Notes under the pieces: model-generated
Told to the model about the DNA's origin: nothing
Database searches by the model: none
Seen by the model: the letters and a program-made list of their open reading frames with translations, nothing else
Assembly: GCF_014198605.1 (NCBI RefSeq)
Contig: NZ_JACIHU010000014.1
From: Rhizobium etli_C
GTDB lineage: Bacteria > Pseudomonadota > Alphaproteobacteria > Rhizobiales > Rhizobiaceae
Length of the DNA: 64,000 nucleotides
Strand: one strand, 5' to 3'
Made by a program: the position numbers and the translations under genes
Shown here: positions 10,160 through 18,235 of the stretch, piece by piece
How the letters are laid out: each line of letters starts with the position of its first letter
Numbering within the stretch: the first letter of the stretch is position 1

Positions 10160-11149
10160 GTGAAACGCGCAATCCTCCTCCTGCGCCGTAGGGCGATCAG
10201 CAGCCTTCCAGTGCTGCTGATCGTGGTGATCTTCACCTTTTTCCTGCTCGAATCCGCCTCGGGCGATGCCGTCGATGCCTATCTGGGCGCGATCGGCGGC
10301 GGCGATGCGGCACTCAGGCAGGCGCTGCGCGAGAGCTACGGCCTCGACCGGTCCGTGCTGGCACGGCTCTGGCTCTATCTTTCCTCGCTGGCGCGGCTTG
10401 ATCTCGGCTGGTCGGTCGCCTTCGACCGGCCGGTCGGCGCGCTCATCGCCGAACGCCTGCCCAATACGCTGCTGTTGATGGGCAGCGCGACGGCGCTTTC
10501 TTTCGGCCTTGGTTCCGCGCTCGGCATTATCGCCGGGGCGCGGCCGGGAAGCTTGCGCGACCGGCTGCTGTCGATCGGCTCGCTGATCGTCTATGCCATT
10601 CCGAGCTTCTGGCTCGGCCTGGTCCTGAGCATTGCCTTTTCGGTGAAGCTGCGCTGGTTTCCGATCGCCGGCATCGAGACGATCGCTTCGGGCAAGACCG
10701 GGTTTTCCCGTGCCCTCGACATATCAGAGCATCTGGTCCTGCCGGTCGGCGCATTGGCCCTGATCTATCTCGCCTTGTTCCTGCGGGTGATGCGGGCCGC
10801 CATGGCTGAGGCCTGGAAATTGGATTTCGTCCTTTTCGCCCGCGCCAAGGGCCTGTCGCGCAGCCGCATCGTGCTGCGCCATGTGGCGCGCAATGCGCTG
10901 CTGCCGCTCGTCACCATGCTTGGGCTGCAATCGGCGGCCATGCTCGGCGGCAGCGTGGTCATCGAGAGTGTCTTTGCGATTCCCGGTTTCGGGCGCTTGG
11001 CACAGGAGGCGGTCAACGGCCGCGACGCGCCGCTGTTGATGGGCATCGTCGTCACCAGTGCCGTTCTCGTCATATCGGTCAATTTCCTCGTCGATCTTAT
11101 CTATGCCGCGCTCGACCCGCGCATCGGCGCTTCGGAGGGTGGCGCATGA
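10160..11149 (+). CDS. Peptide-type ABC transporter permease (DppB type)
   Basis: GTG at 10160 (VKRAILLLRRRA) is the best start: it follows CCGGAGG, and the open frame upstream of it overlaps the end of the binding-protein gene in another frame. The 329-residue product has an N-terminal membrane anchor, a DppB-type periplasmic section (LRESYGLDRS), and the C-terminal binding-protein-dependent transport domain ending with the GFGRLAQEAVNGRDAPLL stretch typical of DppB proteins. It forms the membrane pore with the product of 11146-11979, which starts inside its last codons. Confidence 0.92.
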   Translation: MKRAILLLRRRAISSLPVLLIVVIFTFFLLESASGDAVDAYLGAIGGGDAALRQALRESYGLDRSVLARLWLYLSSLARLDLGWSVAFDRPVGALIAERLPNTLLLMGSATALSFGLGSALGIIAGARPGSLRDRLLSIGSLIVYAIPSFWLGLVLSIAFSVKLRWFPIAGIETIASGKTGFSRALDISEHLVLPVGALALIYLALFLRVMRAAMAEAWKLDFVLFARAKGLSRSRIVLRHVARNALLPLVTMLGLQSAAMLGGSVVIESVFAIPGFGRLAQEAVNGRDAPLLMGIVVTSAVLVISVNFLVDLIYAALDPRIGASEGGA

Positions 11150-11979
11150 GCCGTCTCCAGCGTCTGCTCGGCACGTGGGAGGGCATGGCCGGATTTGCGA
11201 TCCTGGTCATCCTGCTGTCGGCCGGGCTGCTTGCCCCCGTCATTTCGCCCGGCGATCCGCTCAGGATCGCCGGGCGGGCGCTGCTTGCGCCCTTCACCGA
11301 CCCGGCCTTTCCACTTGGCACGGATCGCCTCGGACGCGACGTGCTCGCCGGCTTGCTCTATGGCGCGCGAACCTCGCTTGCCGTTGGCCTCGCGGCAGCC
11401 TTTTCGGCCATGGTCCTCGGCGTCTGCGTCGGCATGGCGGCCGGATTTTCCGGCGGGTTCGTCGACGAGGCGTTGATGCGCGTGGTCGACGCCTTCCAGA
11501 TCGTGCCGGGCTTCCTGCTTGCCCTCGCCTTCGTCAGCACCATCGGGGTGTCGACCCCGATCATCGTGCTTGCCATCGCGCTTGGCGCCTGGGCCGATCC
11601 GGCGCGGCTGACGCGAGCCCAGGTGCTGGCGATCCGCGAGCAGGAATACGTCGCCTCGGCAACGGTGATCGGCATGCATCCCGCGGAAATCGCCTTTCGC
11701 GAGATCCTGCCGAACGCGCTGCCGCCGGTGCTGGCGCTTTCCGCGACCATCGTCGCCGGCGCGATCCTCACCGAGGCGGCGCTTTCCTTTCTTGGCCTCG
11801 GCAACCCGAATATCGCCACCTGGGGTTCGATGATCGCCGAAGGCCGCAGCGTGCTGCGCTCGGCCGCCTATCTCTCCGTCCTGCCGGGTGCGGCACTTGC
11901 CGTGACCGTGCTCGGCGTTCATCTCTTCAGCGAAGGTCTCGGCAAGGCGCTTGGCGATGACGGCGGGAGGGCGGCATGA
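11146..11979 (+). CDS. Peptide-type ABC transporter permease (DppC type)
   Basis: This 277-residue DppC-type permease shows the family motif LGTDRLGRDVLAGLLYGART, a series of hydrophobic segments, and a conserved C-terminal loop (LTEAALSFLGLGNPNIATWG). Its ATG overlaps the previous stop by four bases, and its stop overlaps the next start in the same way, so translation of the transporter subunits is coupled. Confidence 0.93.
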   Translation: MSRLQRLLGTWEGMAGFAILVILLSAGLLAPVISPGDPLRIAGRALLAPFTDPAFPLGTDRLGRDVLAGLLYGARTSLAVGLAAAFSAMVLGVCVGMAAGFSGGFVDEALMRVVDAFQIVPGFLLALAFVSTIGVSTPIIVLAIALGAWADPARLTRAQVLAIREQEYVASATVIGMHPAEIAFREILPNALPPVLALSATIVAGAILTEAALSFLGLGNPNIATWGSMIAEGRSVLRSAAYLSVLPGAALAVTVLGVHLFSEGLGKALGDDGGRAA

Positions 11980-12770
11980 GCGACATCTTTTGCAGCCTCC
12001 GGCAGCTTTCGGTCACCTATGGACGCGGCAACAACAATGCTGCGGCGCTCGATCGTGTCGATCTCGATATTGCCACCGGCGCGAGGCTGGCGATCATCGG
12101 CGAAAGTGGCTCCGGCAAGAGCACGCTCGCCCGGGCGCTCGCCGGTCTGCTGCCCGAGGGAACGAAAGTCACCGGCGAGATGCTCTGGCCCGCCCTCGGC
12201 CATCCGCCCCGCCCGGGCCGCGATTTCGGCTTCGTCTTCCAGGATCCCGGCACGAGCCTCAATCCTGTCCTGACGGTCGGCGAGCAGATCGCCGAGGGCG
12301 CCAGGCGCCATCTCGGGCTCAGCTGGAAACAGGCCTCTATCCGAGCCGAGGAACTGCTCGGGCGGGTGCGGATGCCGCAGCCCGGCAAGGCAATGCGGGC
12401 CTTTCCGCATCAGCTTTCCGGCGGCCAGCGCCAGCGCGTGGCGATCGCAGCGGCGATCGCTGCAAGACCCGCGCTGCTGATCGCCGACGAGGCGACGAGC
12501 GCGCTCGACGTGGTGGTCCAGGCCGAGATCGTCCGCCTGCTCGACGGGCTGGTGCGCGAGGACGGCATGACGCTGCTTTTCATCACCCACGACATCGCAC
12601 TCGCCTCCGGCTTCGTCGACCGGATCGCCGTCTTCCGCGATGCGCGCCTCGTCGAGGCAGGTCCCGTGCGTTCGGTGCTTTCGGCGCCCGTGAGCAACTA
12701 TGCCGCCGCTCTCATCGCCAGCCATCGCGACCTCGCGACGCCACCCCTGATCGAAGAGCTGGCGCCATGA
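11976..12770 (+). CDS. Peptide-type ABC transporter ATP-binding protein (DppD type)
   Basis: The 264-residue ATPase has Walker A GESGSGKST at 42-50, a Q-loop in FVFQDPGTSLNP (typical of the DppD/OppD family), signature QLSGGQRQRV and Walker B IADEATSALD. It is shorter than many DppD proteins, which often carry a C-terminal oligopeptide extension with cysteines for an iron-sulfur cluster; here that extension is lacking. Overlaps of four bases on both sides place it in the coupled operon. Confidence 0.91.
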   Translation: MSDIFCSLRQLSVTYGRGNNNAAALDRVDLDIATGARLAIIGESGSGKSTLARALAGLLPEGTKVTGEMLWPALGHPPRPGRDFGFVFQDPGTSLNPVLTVGEQIAEGARRHLGLSWKQASIRAEELLGRVRMPQPGKAMRAFPHQLSGGQRQRVAIAAAIAARPALLIADEATSALDVVVQAEIVRLLDGLVREDGMTLLFITHDIALASGFVDRIAVFRDARLVEAGPVRSVLSAPVSNYAAALIASHRDLATPPLIEELAP

Positions 12771-13546
12771 ATCTTCTGCTGTCCATAGAAAACATCTCGA
12801 AGGGCTTTTCTTCCGCGGGCCGCCGGGTCGCCGCGCTCGACAATGTTTCGCTGACGATCGCAGCCGGGGAAACGCTCGGTCTGGTCGGCGCCTCCGGCAG
12901 CGGAAAATCGACGCTGTCGCGTATCCTGCTGCGGCTTCTCTCCTGTGATGCCGGTGCGATCCGTTTTGAGGGAGAGGATTGGCTGACGTTGAGAGGTGCT
13001 GCCTTGCGCCGCAGGCGGGCGCGCATGCAGATGGTGTTCCAGGATCCGCTGGCCGCCTTCAACCCGCTGGCGACGGTCGGTTCGGTGCTCGACGACCCCT
13101 TGCGCATCCACGGCGTCGTGTCGAAAAACCGGCGTGCCGGCGAGATCGCCATGCTCCTCGAACGTGTCGGCCTGCCTGCAGACTATGCCCGCCGGCCGGT
13201 CCGCGCGCTCTCCGGCGGCCAGCGACAGCGTGTGGCGATTGCCCGGGCGATCGCCACACGGCCGTCGCTGCTGGTGCTCGACGAGGCGGTCTCGGCGCTT
13301 GACGTCACCGTGCGCGGCAGGATCCTCGAACTTTTAGTCGAGCTGCAGAAGGAGCACGGCATTGCCTGTCTGTTCGTTTCGCACGATCTTGCCGTAGTGC
13401 GCGCCGTTTCCCACCGCATCGCCGTCATGGACGGCGGGCGGCTCGTCGAGACCGGTCCGGCCGCGGCGGTTGTCGCCACACCGCAATCGGCTGCCGGCCG
13501 CGCGCTCGTGGCAGCCGTTCCTCGTCTTGTGACCGAACCGTTGTGA
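12767..13546 (+). CDS. Peptide-type ABC transporter ATP-binding protein (DppF type)
   Basis: The 259-residue second ATPase starts at ATG 12767, overlapping the previous stop. Motifs are Walker A GASGSGKST at 41-49, Q-loop in MVFQDPLAAFNP, signature ALSGGQRQRV and Walker B VLDEAVSALD. It pairs with the preceding ATPase as a heterodimer, as in Dpp/Opp systems. The aminotransferase gene follows within 12 bases, so the importer and the enzyme are expressed together. Confidence 0.91.
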   Translation: MNLLLSIENISKGFSSAGRRVAALDNVSLTIAAGETLGLVGASGSGKSTLSRILLRLLSCDAGAIRFEGEDWLTLRGAALRRRRARMQMVFQDPLAAFNPLATVGSVLDDPLRIHGVVSKNRRAGEIAMLLERVGLPADYARRPVRALSGGQRQRVAIARAIATRPSLLVLDEAVSALDVTVRGRILELLVELQKEHGIACLFVSHDLAVVRAVSHRIAVMDGGRLVETGPAAAVVATPQSAAGRALVAAVPRLVTEPL

Positions 13547-13557
13547 AGGAGGCGTCC

Positions 13558-14652
13558 ATGTTCGATCTCGGTTGGAATCCCCTGCTCGGCGCGCCTTTGT
13601 ACCCCGCGGAGCGCTACGCCATGCTCGCTGACAGGATCGGCCGCATTCTGCGCTGCCGGGGTGACGTCGTGCTGGTGCAGGCAGAGGCGGTGGTGGCGCT
13701 GGAAGCGGTAGCGGTCAGTCTCGCGCGTCCCGGCCTTTCGGCCCTCAACCTCGTCACCAGTCCCTATGGCGGCTGGTTCGGGCAATGGCTGCGGCGAGGC
13801 GGCGCAACCGTTCGGAATCTCGGCGCCGAACCGGGCTTGCCGATCGAGATCGACGCCGTTGCCAAAGTCCTCGATGCCGGCCCTCATATCGACGTGCTCG
13901 CCGTGGTTCACGCGGAATCTGCGAGCGGCATTCTCAACCCGCTGCCCGAGATACTCGCGCTTGCACGCGCCCGCGGCATCGTCACCGTCGTCGATGCGGT
14001 CGCCTCGGTCGGCGGGCATCGGCTCGAGGTCGACGATCTCGGCATCGACATCGCGGTGATCGGCCCGCAAAAGGCGCTCGGCGGTCCGGCGGGTGTCTCT
14101 GCGCTCTCCGTCAGTCAGCGTGCCTGGGATCTCGTTCTCAAGGGCGGCGGGCCGCGCGACTCGATCCTGTCGCTGGCCGATCTGAAGCGCTGGATCGACG
14201 ACGGCCGGCGCATCCTGCCCGGAACCCCGGCGCCGTTGGAATTCTTTGCGCTGGAGGCGGCCCTCGACCGCATCGAGGCCGAGGCCCTGGAGAATGTCAT
14301 TGCCCGCCATGCGCTGGCAGCATCGGCAACGTGGTCCGGGCTCGCCGCACTCGGCGCCCCGGCCTGGGTGCCGGCGGCAAAAGCGTCGAACCTGGTGACG
14401 GCGGTGCCGTTGCCGGAGGCACTGGAACCGGCTTCGGTGATCGCGGCCGCGGGGCGGCTGGGGGTCGAGCTGACGGAAGCCGTGGGAACCGCGCCCGCCC
14501 GTCTCGTGCGGCTGAATCACACAGGCCCGCGCGCCGCATTCCAGACAGTGCTCTCGAATGTCGTGGGCTACGGCGCAGCCCTTAGGCAGACCGGCCGTCC
14601 CGCCGATATCGCCGCCGCTGCAGAGGCGATAGCCGCAGCCTACAGTCGCTGA
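13558..14652 (+). CDS. Class V (PLP) aminotransferase, alanine/serine-glyoxylate aminotransferase-like
   Basis: The 364-residue product matches the class V aminotransferase fold (PucG/alanine-glyoxylate/pyridoxamine-pyruvate transaminase group). The PLP aspartate is in VVDAVASVGG (D146), the substrate/cofactor region in VVHAESASG (H118-E120), and the Schiff-base lysine is K172 in IGPQKALGG. ATG 13558 is preceded by AAGGAGG at five bases; GTG 13543 in the same frame lacks such a site. Sixth in the Dpp-type operon, it probably transaminates an amino compound freed from the imported ligand. The donor and acceptor cannot be read from the sequence. Confidence 0.85.
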   Translation: MFDLGWNPLLGAPLYPAERYAMLADRIGRILRCRGDVVLVQAEAVVALEAVAVSLARPGLSALNLVTSPYGGWFGQWLRRGGATVRNLGAEPGLPIEIDAVAKVLDAGPHIDVLAVVHAESASGILNPLPEILALARARGIVTVVDAVASVGGHRLEVDDLGIDIAVIGPQKALGGPAGVSALSVSQRAWDLVLKGGGPRDSILSLADLKRWIDDGRRILPGTPAPLEFFALEAALDRIEAEALENVIARHALAASATWSGLAALGAPAWVPAAKASNLVTAVPLPEALEPASVIAAAGRLGVELTEAVGTAPARLVRLNHTGPRAAFQTVLSNVVGYGAALRQTGRPADIAAAAEAIAAAYSR

Positions 14653-14717
14653 ATGTTATATTCGGGTCTTGATAATCGCGGCTCGGCAAGGCAGGAGAGT
14701 GGCATCGCGGAGACCGG

Positions 14718-15587
14718 ATGCAGATGACGAAATTGCTGGATGCGCAAGGCCTGGAGATTTTGCACGAGGGGCATCGCACCCGCCTGAAATGGCACCGGCT
14801 GCGCAAACGTTTTGCCGATCCGCTGTTCTCCGCCGAAGTGATGGCGGAGGGATTTGCCGCAGGCGCCTCGATGGAACTCGATCTGCGCGTGCGCGCCGAC
14901 GGCGGTTTCGTCGTTCTGCACGACGAGGACCTCGAAGGGGAAACGACCGGTCATGGACCGATCGCCGAAAAGCGCCTCGGCGATCTCCGCGATATCAGGA
15001 TGCAGGGGGGCGACCGGCCGCTGATCCTCAGCGAAGACCTCGCCGCCATGCTGCAAGCGGCCCACCCGGCCGCACTGCTGCAATTCGACATGAAGGACGA
15101 CTACGAGGCGATCGGCGCGCAGGGCATCGCGCATCTTGCCGCGCATTTCCAGGAGATCGCCGCCTCGGTGATCGTCAGCGCCGGCAGTCTCGACCTCATC
15201 GTCGCGGTCAAGGAGAAGCTTCCTCATCTCCTGCGCGGCATCGATCCCACGGACAAGCTCTACGGGATCAGGAAGGCCGGCGGCTGGAAGGCTGTCGAGA
15301 TCGAATTGCGCGCCGACCTCCGCGGCCCGACCGATCCGGACACGGTCTATCTCCACTGGCCGCTGATCCTTGATGCCGCCAATGAGGGTCTCGACATGAT
15401 CGCGCTCTGCCAGGACGAAGGCAAACGCGTCGATGCCTGGACCTTTACCCTGAAGCATCCCGAGGTCGGTTTCAGCGAAGCGGAATGGCGGAACTTCCAG
15501 GCGCTGATGGCCCTGAAGCCGGATCAGATCACCACCGACGAGGCGCCGGCCACCGAACGCGCCTGGAGCCGCCGCATGGCGGGTTGA
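14718..15587 (+). CDS. Glycerophosphodiester phosphodiesterase family protein
   Basis: This 289-residue protein resembles GDPD-family TIM barrels: an ELDLRVRADGGFVVLHDEDL segment supplies the E-x-D metal ligands and the later histidine, and a C-terminal DQITTDEA block matches the family's last strand. The usual N-terminal HRG motif is degenerate (a HEGHRTRLKW region), so activity or substrate may differ from GlpQ. It could be the last gene of the Dpp-type operon (65-base gap). It converges on the IMPase gene of the next operon, which contains its own GDPD at 17453-18235. Confidence 0.78.
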   Translation: MQMTKLLDAQGLEILHEGHRTRLKWHRLRKRFADPLFSAEVMAEGFAAGASMELDLRVRADGGFVVLHDEDLEGETTGHGPIAEKRLGDLRDIRMQGGDRPLILSEDLAAMLQAAHPAALLQFDMKDDYEAIGAQGIAHLAAHFQEIAASVIVSAGSLDLIVAVKEKLPHLLRGIDPTDKLYGIRKAGGWKAVEIELRADLRGPTDPDTVYLHWPLILDAANEGLDMIALCQDEGKRVDAWTFTLKHPEVGFSEAEWRNFQALMALKPDQITTDEAPATERAWSRRMAG

Positions 15588-15643
15588 CCCGTCCGGAAAT
15601 GTGCAGCCGTTCCGGAAGATGGCATGCCTTAAGCAACGGGCTT

Positions 15644-16465
15644 TTAGCCGCCGACTGACAGCCCCTCGCTCTCGAGGAGGAAGGCGAACTCGCCGGCAAG
15701 CCCCGGCGCGTGGGCGATGACCGGCCCTCCATCCGCAAGCAGCTTGCCGATCGGCGGCATCGCCACCACAGCGCCGGCCTCTTCGGCGATCAGCGCGCCG
15801 GCAAGCATGTCCCAGGCATTGAGATGGCGTTCGTAATAGAGGTCGGCGGCACCCTCGGCGACGCGAACCAGGTCGATGGCAGCCGCGCCCATGCGGCGAT
15901 AGTCGATGCCGCGTTCGTGCAGCCGCCGGGAGAGTGCGAGATAGTCGTCGAAACTCGTTTTGCGGGAATGGCCGAGGATGACTAGCGCATTGGCCGGATC
16001 GTCGGTTGCGGAGGCATGAATGGCAAGCCCATCCTTGAAGGCGCCGCCGCCGCGCACGGCGTGGACGACCTTGTCTTCGGCAGCGTCGTAGACCACGCCG
16101 ATCTCGGTCCTGCCGCCGGCGACGAAAGCGATCGAGACGCCCCAATGACGGAAGCCCCTGATGTAATTGGTCGTGCCGTCGATCGGATCGACGACCCAGG
16201 CGCCGACCCCGTCCGACAGTCCGCCGCTTTCCTCTCCCATGAACGTATCAGCCGGAAAGCGCGAGAGGAGCCCGTCGCGGATCGCCTGTTCGGCTTTCTT
16301 GTCGGCGACAGTGACGAAATCCTGCAAACCCTTGTTTTCGACGGCGAGGATGCCGGAATCAGAGTCGCGCCGAAACCGGGCCGCTTCCCGTCCGGTCTCG
16401 AGGGCAACGGCGATCGCGACCTCCGCCCGGGCCCGGATGGCAGCGGCATCGAATGCGGAATTCAT
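15644..16465 (-). CDS. Inositol monophosphatase family protein
   Basis: The start at ATG 16465 overlaps the stop of the LacI gene (TGATG), giving a 273-residue protein of normal family length. The GEE motif (FMGEESGG), the metal site DPIDGTTNY and the C-terminal WDMLAGALIAEEAGA are all present, so it should be an active Mg2+-dependent phosphomonoesterase. As last gene of an operon that also has a glycerophosphodiesterase and an importer, it may remove phosphate from inositol 1-phosphate released from glycerophosphoinositol. This role is an inference from context. Confidence 0.9.
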   Translation of the reverse strand: MNSAFDAAAIRARAEVAIAVALETGREAARFRRDSDSGILAVENKGLQDFVTVADKKAEQAIRDGLLSRFPADTFMGEESGGLSDGVGAWVVDPIDGTTNYIRGFRHWGVSIAFVAGGRTEIGVVYDAAEDKVVHAVRGGGAFKDGLAIHASATDDPANALVILGHSRKTSFDDYLALSRRLHERGIDYRRMGAAAIDLVRVAEGAADLYYERHLNAWDMLAGALIAEEAGAVVAMPPIGKLLADGGPVIAHAPGLAGEFAFLLESEGLSVGG

Positions 16466-17469
16466 CAAGCAGTCCTTCTTGTTATCAGTGTCACCGGCGT
16501 AAATTCGACGCGCGCCGTCAGGTCCGGCTCGGCTATGCGGCTCATCAGCAGATCGACGGTCTGTTCGGCCTGGATATCGCAAGGTTGGCGGATCGTCGTT
16601 AACTCATAGGCGGTCCAGCTCGCCTGCGGAATATCGTCATGGCCGATGATGGAGAGCGGCGGCGCGTCGTCGCGCCCGCGGCCCTGCATGATGCGGTCGA
16701 GGACGCCGCAGGCCATGTAGTCGTTGGCGCAGAACAAGCCGTCAATGCCGGATCCGGCAAGTTCGCCGGCCGCATCATAGCCGCTGCGGTAATCGTTGAT
16801 CCTGATCTGCAGAAACTGCGGCTCGGCGCCAAGCTGCTTGCAGCGGGCAATGAAGGCCTCGCTGCGCCGCCGGGCCGTATAGGATATGGCGGGTGCGGCC
16901 ATCACGGCGGGTTTTCGCACGCCGCTTTCGATCAAGTGCGTGGCGGCGAGATGGCCGGCCATGCGGTCGTCCGAGATGATGCGATCGACAAAGGGAATGT
17001 CATTGCCCTTGTTGATCAGGACGATCGGCACGCCTTCGGCCGCACACTGCTCGCAGATTGTGGTCGGCGGTGCGTCCGAGGTGACGATGACGCCGGAGAC
17101 GGCGTAATGCAGCAGCTGGCCGATGACCGTCGACGTATCCGCCTCCTGCGAGGTCGGCAGCAGGATCGGACGGAAATTGCGGGCAAGCAGCACTCTCGAC
17201 AGATGCTCGATCTGCAATGTGCGGAACGGATTGTCGAGGCCGGCGGCGACGACGCCGACGAGATCGGAGCGTTTGTTGGTGAGGCTTCGAGCAAGATAGT
17301 TCACCCGGTAGCCAAGCTCCTGGGCGGCCTGATAGACCTTTTCCCGGGTCTTCGGTGAGACGCTGGCATCCGGTGTGAAGGCACGCGAGACGGCGGCGCG
17401 CGAGACGCCGGCCACCCGCGCCACGTCGAAGGAGGTTACCTTGCGCGGTCCCTTATCCCTGTCTGGCAA
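16465..17469 (-). CDS. LacI family transcriptional regulator
   Basis: The 334-residue protein has an N-terminal helix-turn-helix (TSFDVARVAGVSRAAVSRAF), a hinge near YLARSLTNKRSD, and a LacI effector domain with IIGHDDIPQAS and the ending TTIRQP. It is unusual in being encoded inside the operon, between the GDPD (overlapping by 17 bases) and the IMPase (overlap TGATG), so its level would rise with operon expression unless it acts as negative feedback. It probably controls the promoter upstream of the binding-protein gene at 22844. Confidence 0.92.
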   Translation of the reverse strand: MPDRDKGPRKVTSFDVARVAGVSRAAVSRAFTPDASVSPKTREKVYQAAQELGYRVNYLARSLTNKRSDLVGVVAAGLDNPFRTLQIEHLSRVLLARNFRPILLPTSQEADTSTVIGQLLHYAVSGVIVTSDAPPTTICEQCAAEGVPIVLINKGNDIPFVDRIISDDRMAGHLAATHLIESGVRKPAVMAAPAISYTARRRSEAFIARCKQLGAEPQFLQIRINDYRSGYDAAGELAGSGIDGLFCANDYMACGVLDRIMQGRGRDDAPPLSIIGHDDIPQASWTAYELTTIRQPCDIQAEQTVDLLMSRIAEPDLTARVEFTPVTLITRRTA

Positions 17470-18235
17470 CTGCTTTTTCCCTCTCTGCCGACGGCCGCAT
17501 CAGATCGGGCAGATCCGTGCAGATGCCGAGAACCGGAAGCTTCATGATATCATCGAGAATGGCCGGCCGCTCCTCGTGCCAGAGCACGATCTCGCGGCCC
17601 GCTTCGAAGGCACGCTGCATCAGCGCGTCGGTTACCAGGTCCTGCGGCCGCTCGCCTGCCCTTTCCCAGCAGAGATGCAGAATATCGGCGCCGGCCTCGT
17701 CGCCCAGGGCATGCGGATCGTGGCCGACGCGGATCAGCACCGAAAGCGGGAAATCGCAGCCCGCGCCCCTGAGTTCGCGCACCTGCACCGTATCGAAGGA
17801 GCCGAGGCAGGCAAAACGCTGGTCCATCTCGGCAAGATGGCGCCAGCAGCGCAGGCCGGTCCCGGGCGCTTTCAGCTCGACATAGAGGCCGGTTCCGGTC
17901 TCCCGGGCGAGAGCGGCGACCTCCGAAAAACGCGGCACGTCGACGCCGTCAAGGGCGGCGAGCTCGGCAGCCGTCATGTCGGAAATGCGTCGGTCGATGC
18001 CGAAGACGCGCTCGAGATGGTCGTCATGAGAGACGACGACTACGCCGTCGCCGGTTAGCTGCGTGTCGAGCTCCCACATCTCGGCGCCGAGTTCGGCAGC
18101 GCGGCGGAAGGCGGCGAGCGTGTTCTCGCGTTCATGGCCGCTGGCGCCGCGATGGCCGATGCAGAAGGGAAGCCGGCCCTTGGCCGCTGGCCAGCCATAG
18201 CGCTCGAAAAAAGCCGAAAAATCGCGGGTCATCAA
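17453..18235 (-). CDS. Glycerophosphodiester phosphodiesterase
   Basis: The 260-residue protein has the full GDPD signature: IGHRGASGHERENTLAAF near residue 28 supplies the catalytic histidine and arginine, ELDTQLTGDGVVVVSHDD supplies the E-x-D metal site and the second histidine, and LYVELKAPG the next ligand. These enzymes cut glycerophosphodiesters to glycerol 3-phosphate and an alcohol. Lacking a signal peptide, it should act in the cytoplasm on an imported diester. It overlaps the ATPase gene by four bases and the LacI gene by 17 bases, so it belongs to the importer operon. Confidence 0.92.
   Translation of the reverse strand: MMTRDFSAFFERYGWPAAKGRLPFCIGHRGASGHERENTLAAFRRAAELGAEMWELDTQLTGDGVVVVSHDDHLERVFGIDRRISDMTAAELAALDGVDVPRFSEVAALARETGTGLYVELKAPGTGLRCWRHLAEMDQRFACLGSFDTVQVRELRGAGCDFPLSVLIRVGHDPHALGDEAGADILHLCWERAGERPQDLVTDALMQRAFEAGREIVLWHEERPAILDDIMKLPVLGICTDLPDLMRPSAEREKAVARQG

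Noticed and set aside
11951..13546. 531-residue plus-strand frame spanning two ATPase genes
   Set aside because: It is the DppF-type gene with a random upstream extension through the DppD-type gene in a different frame; ATG 12767 with a four-base overlap is the real start.
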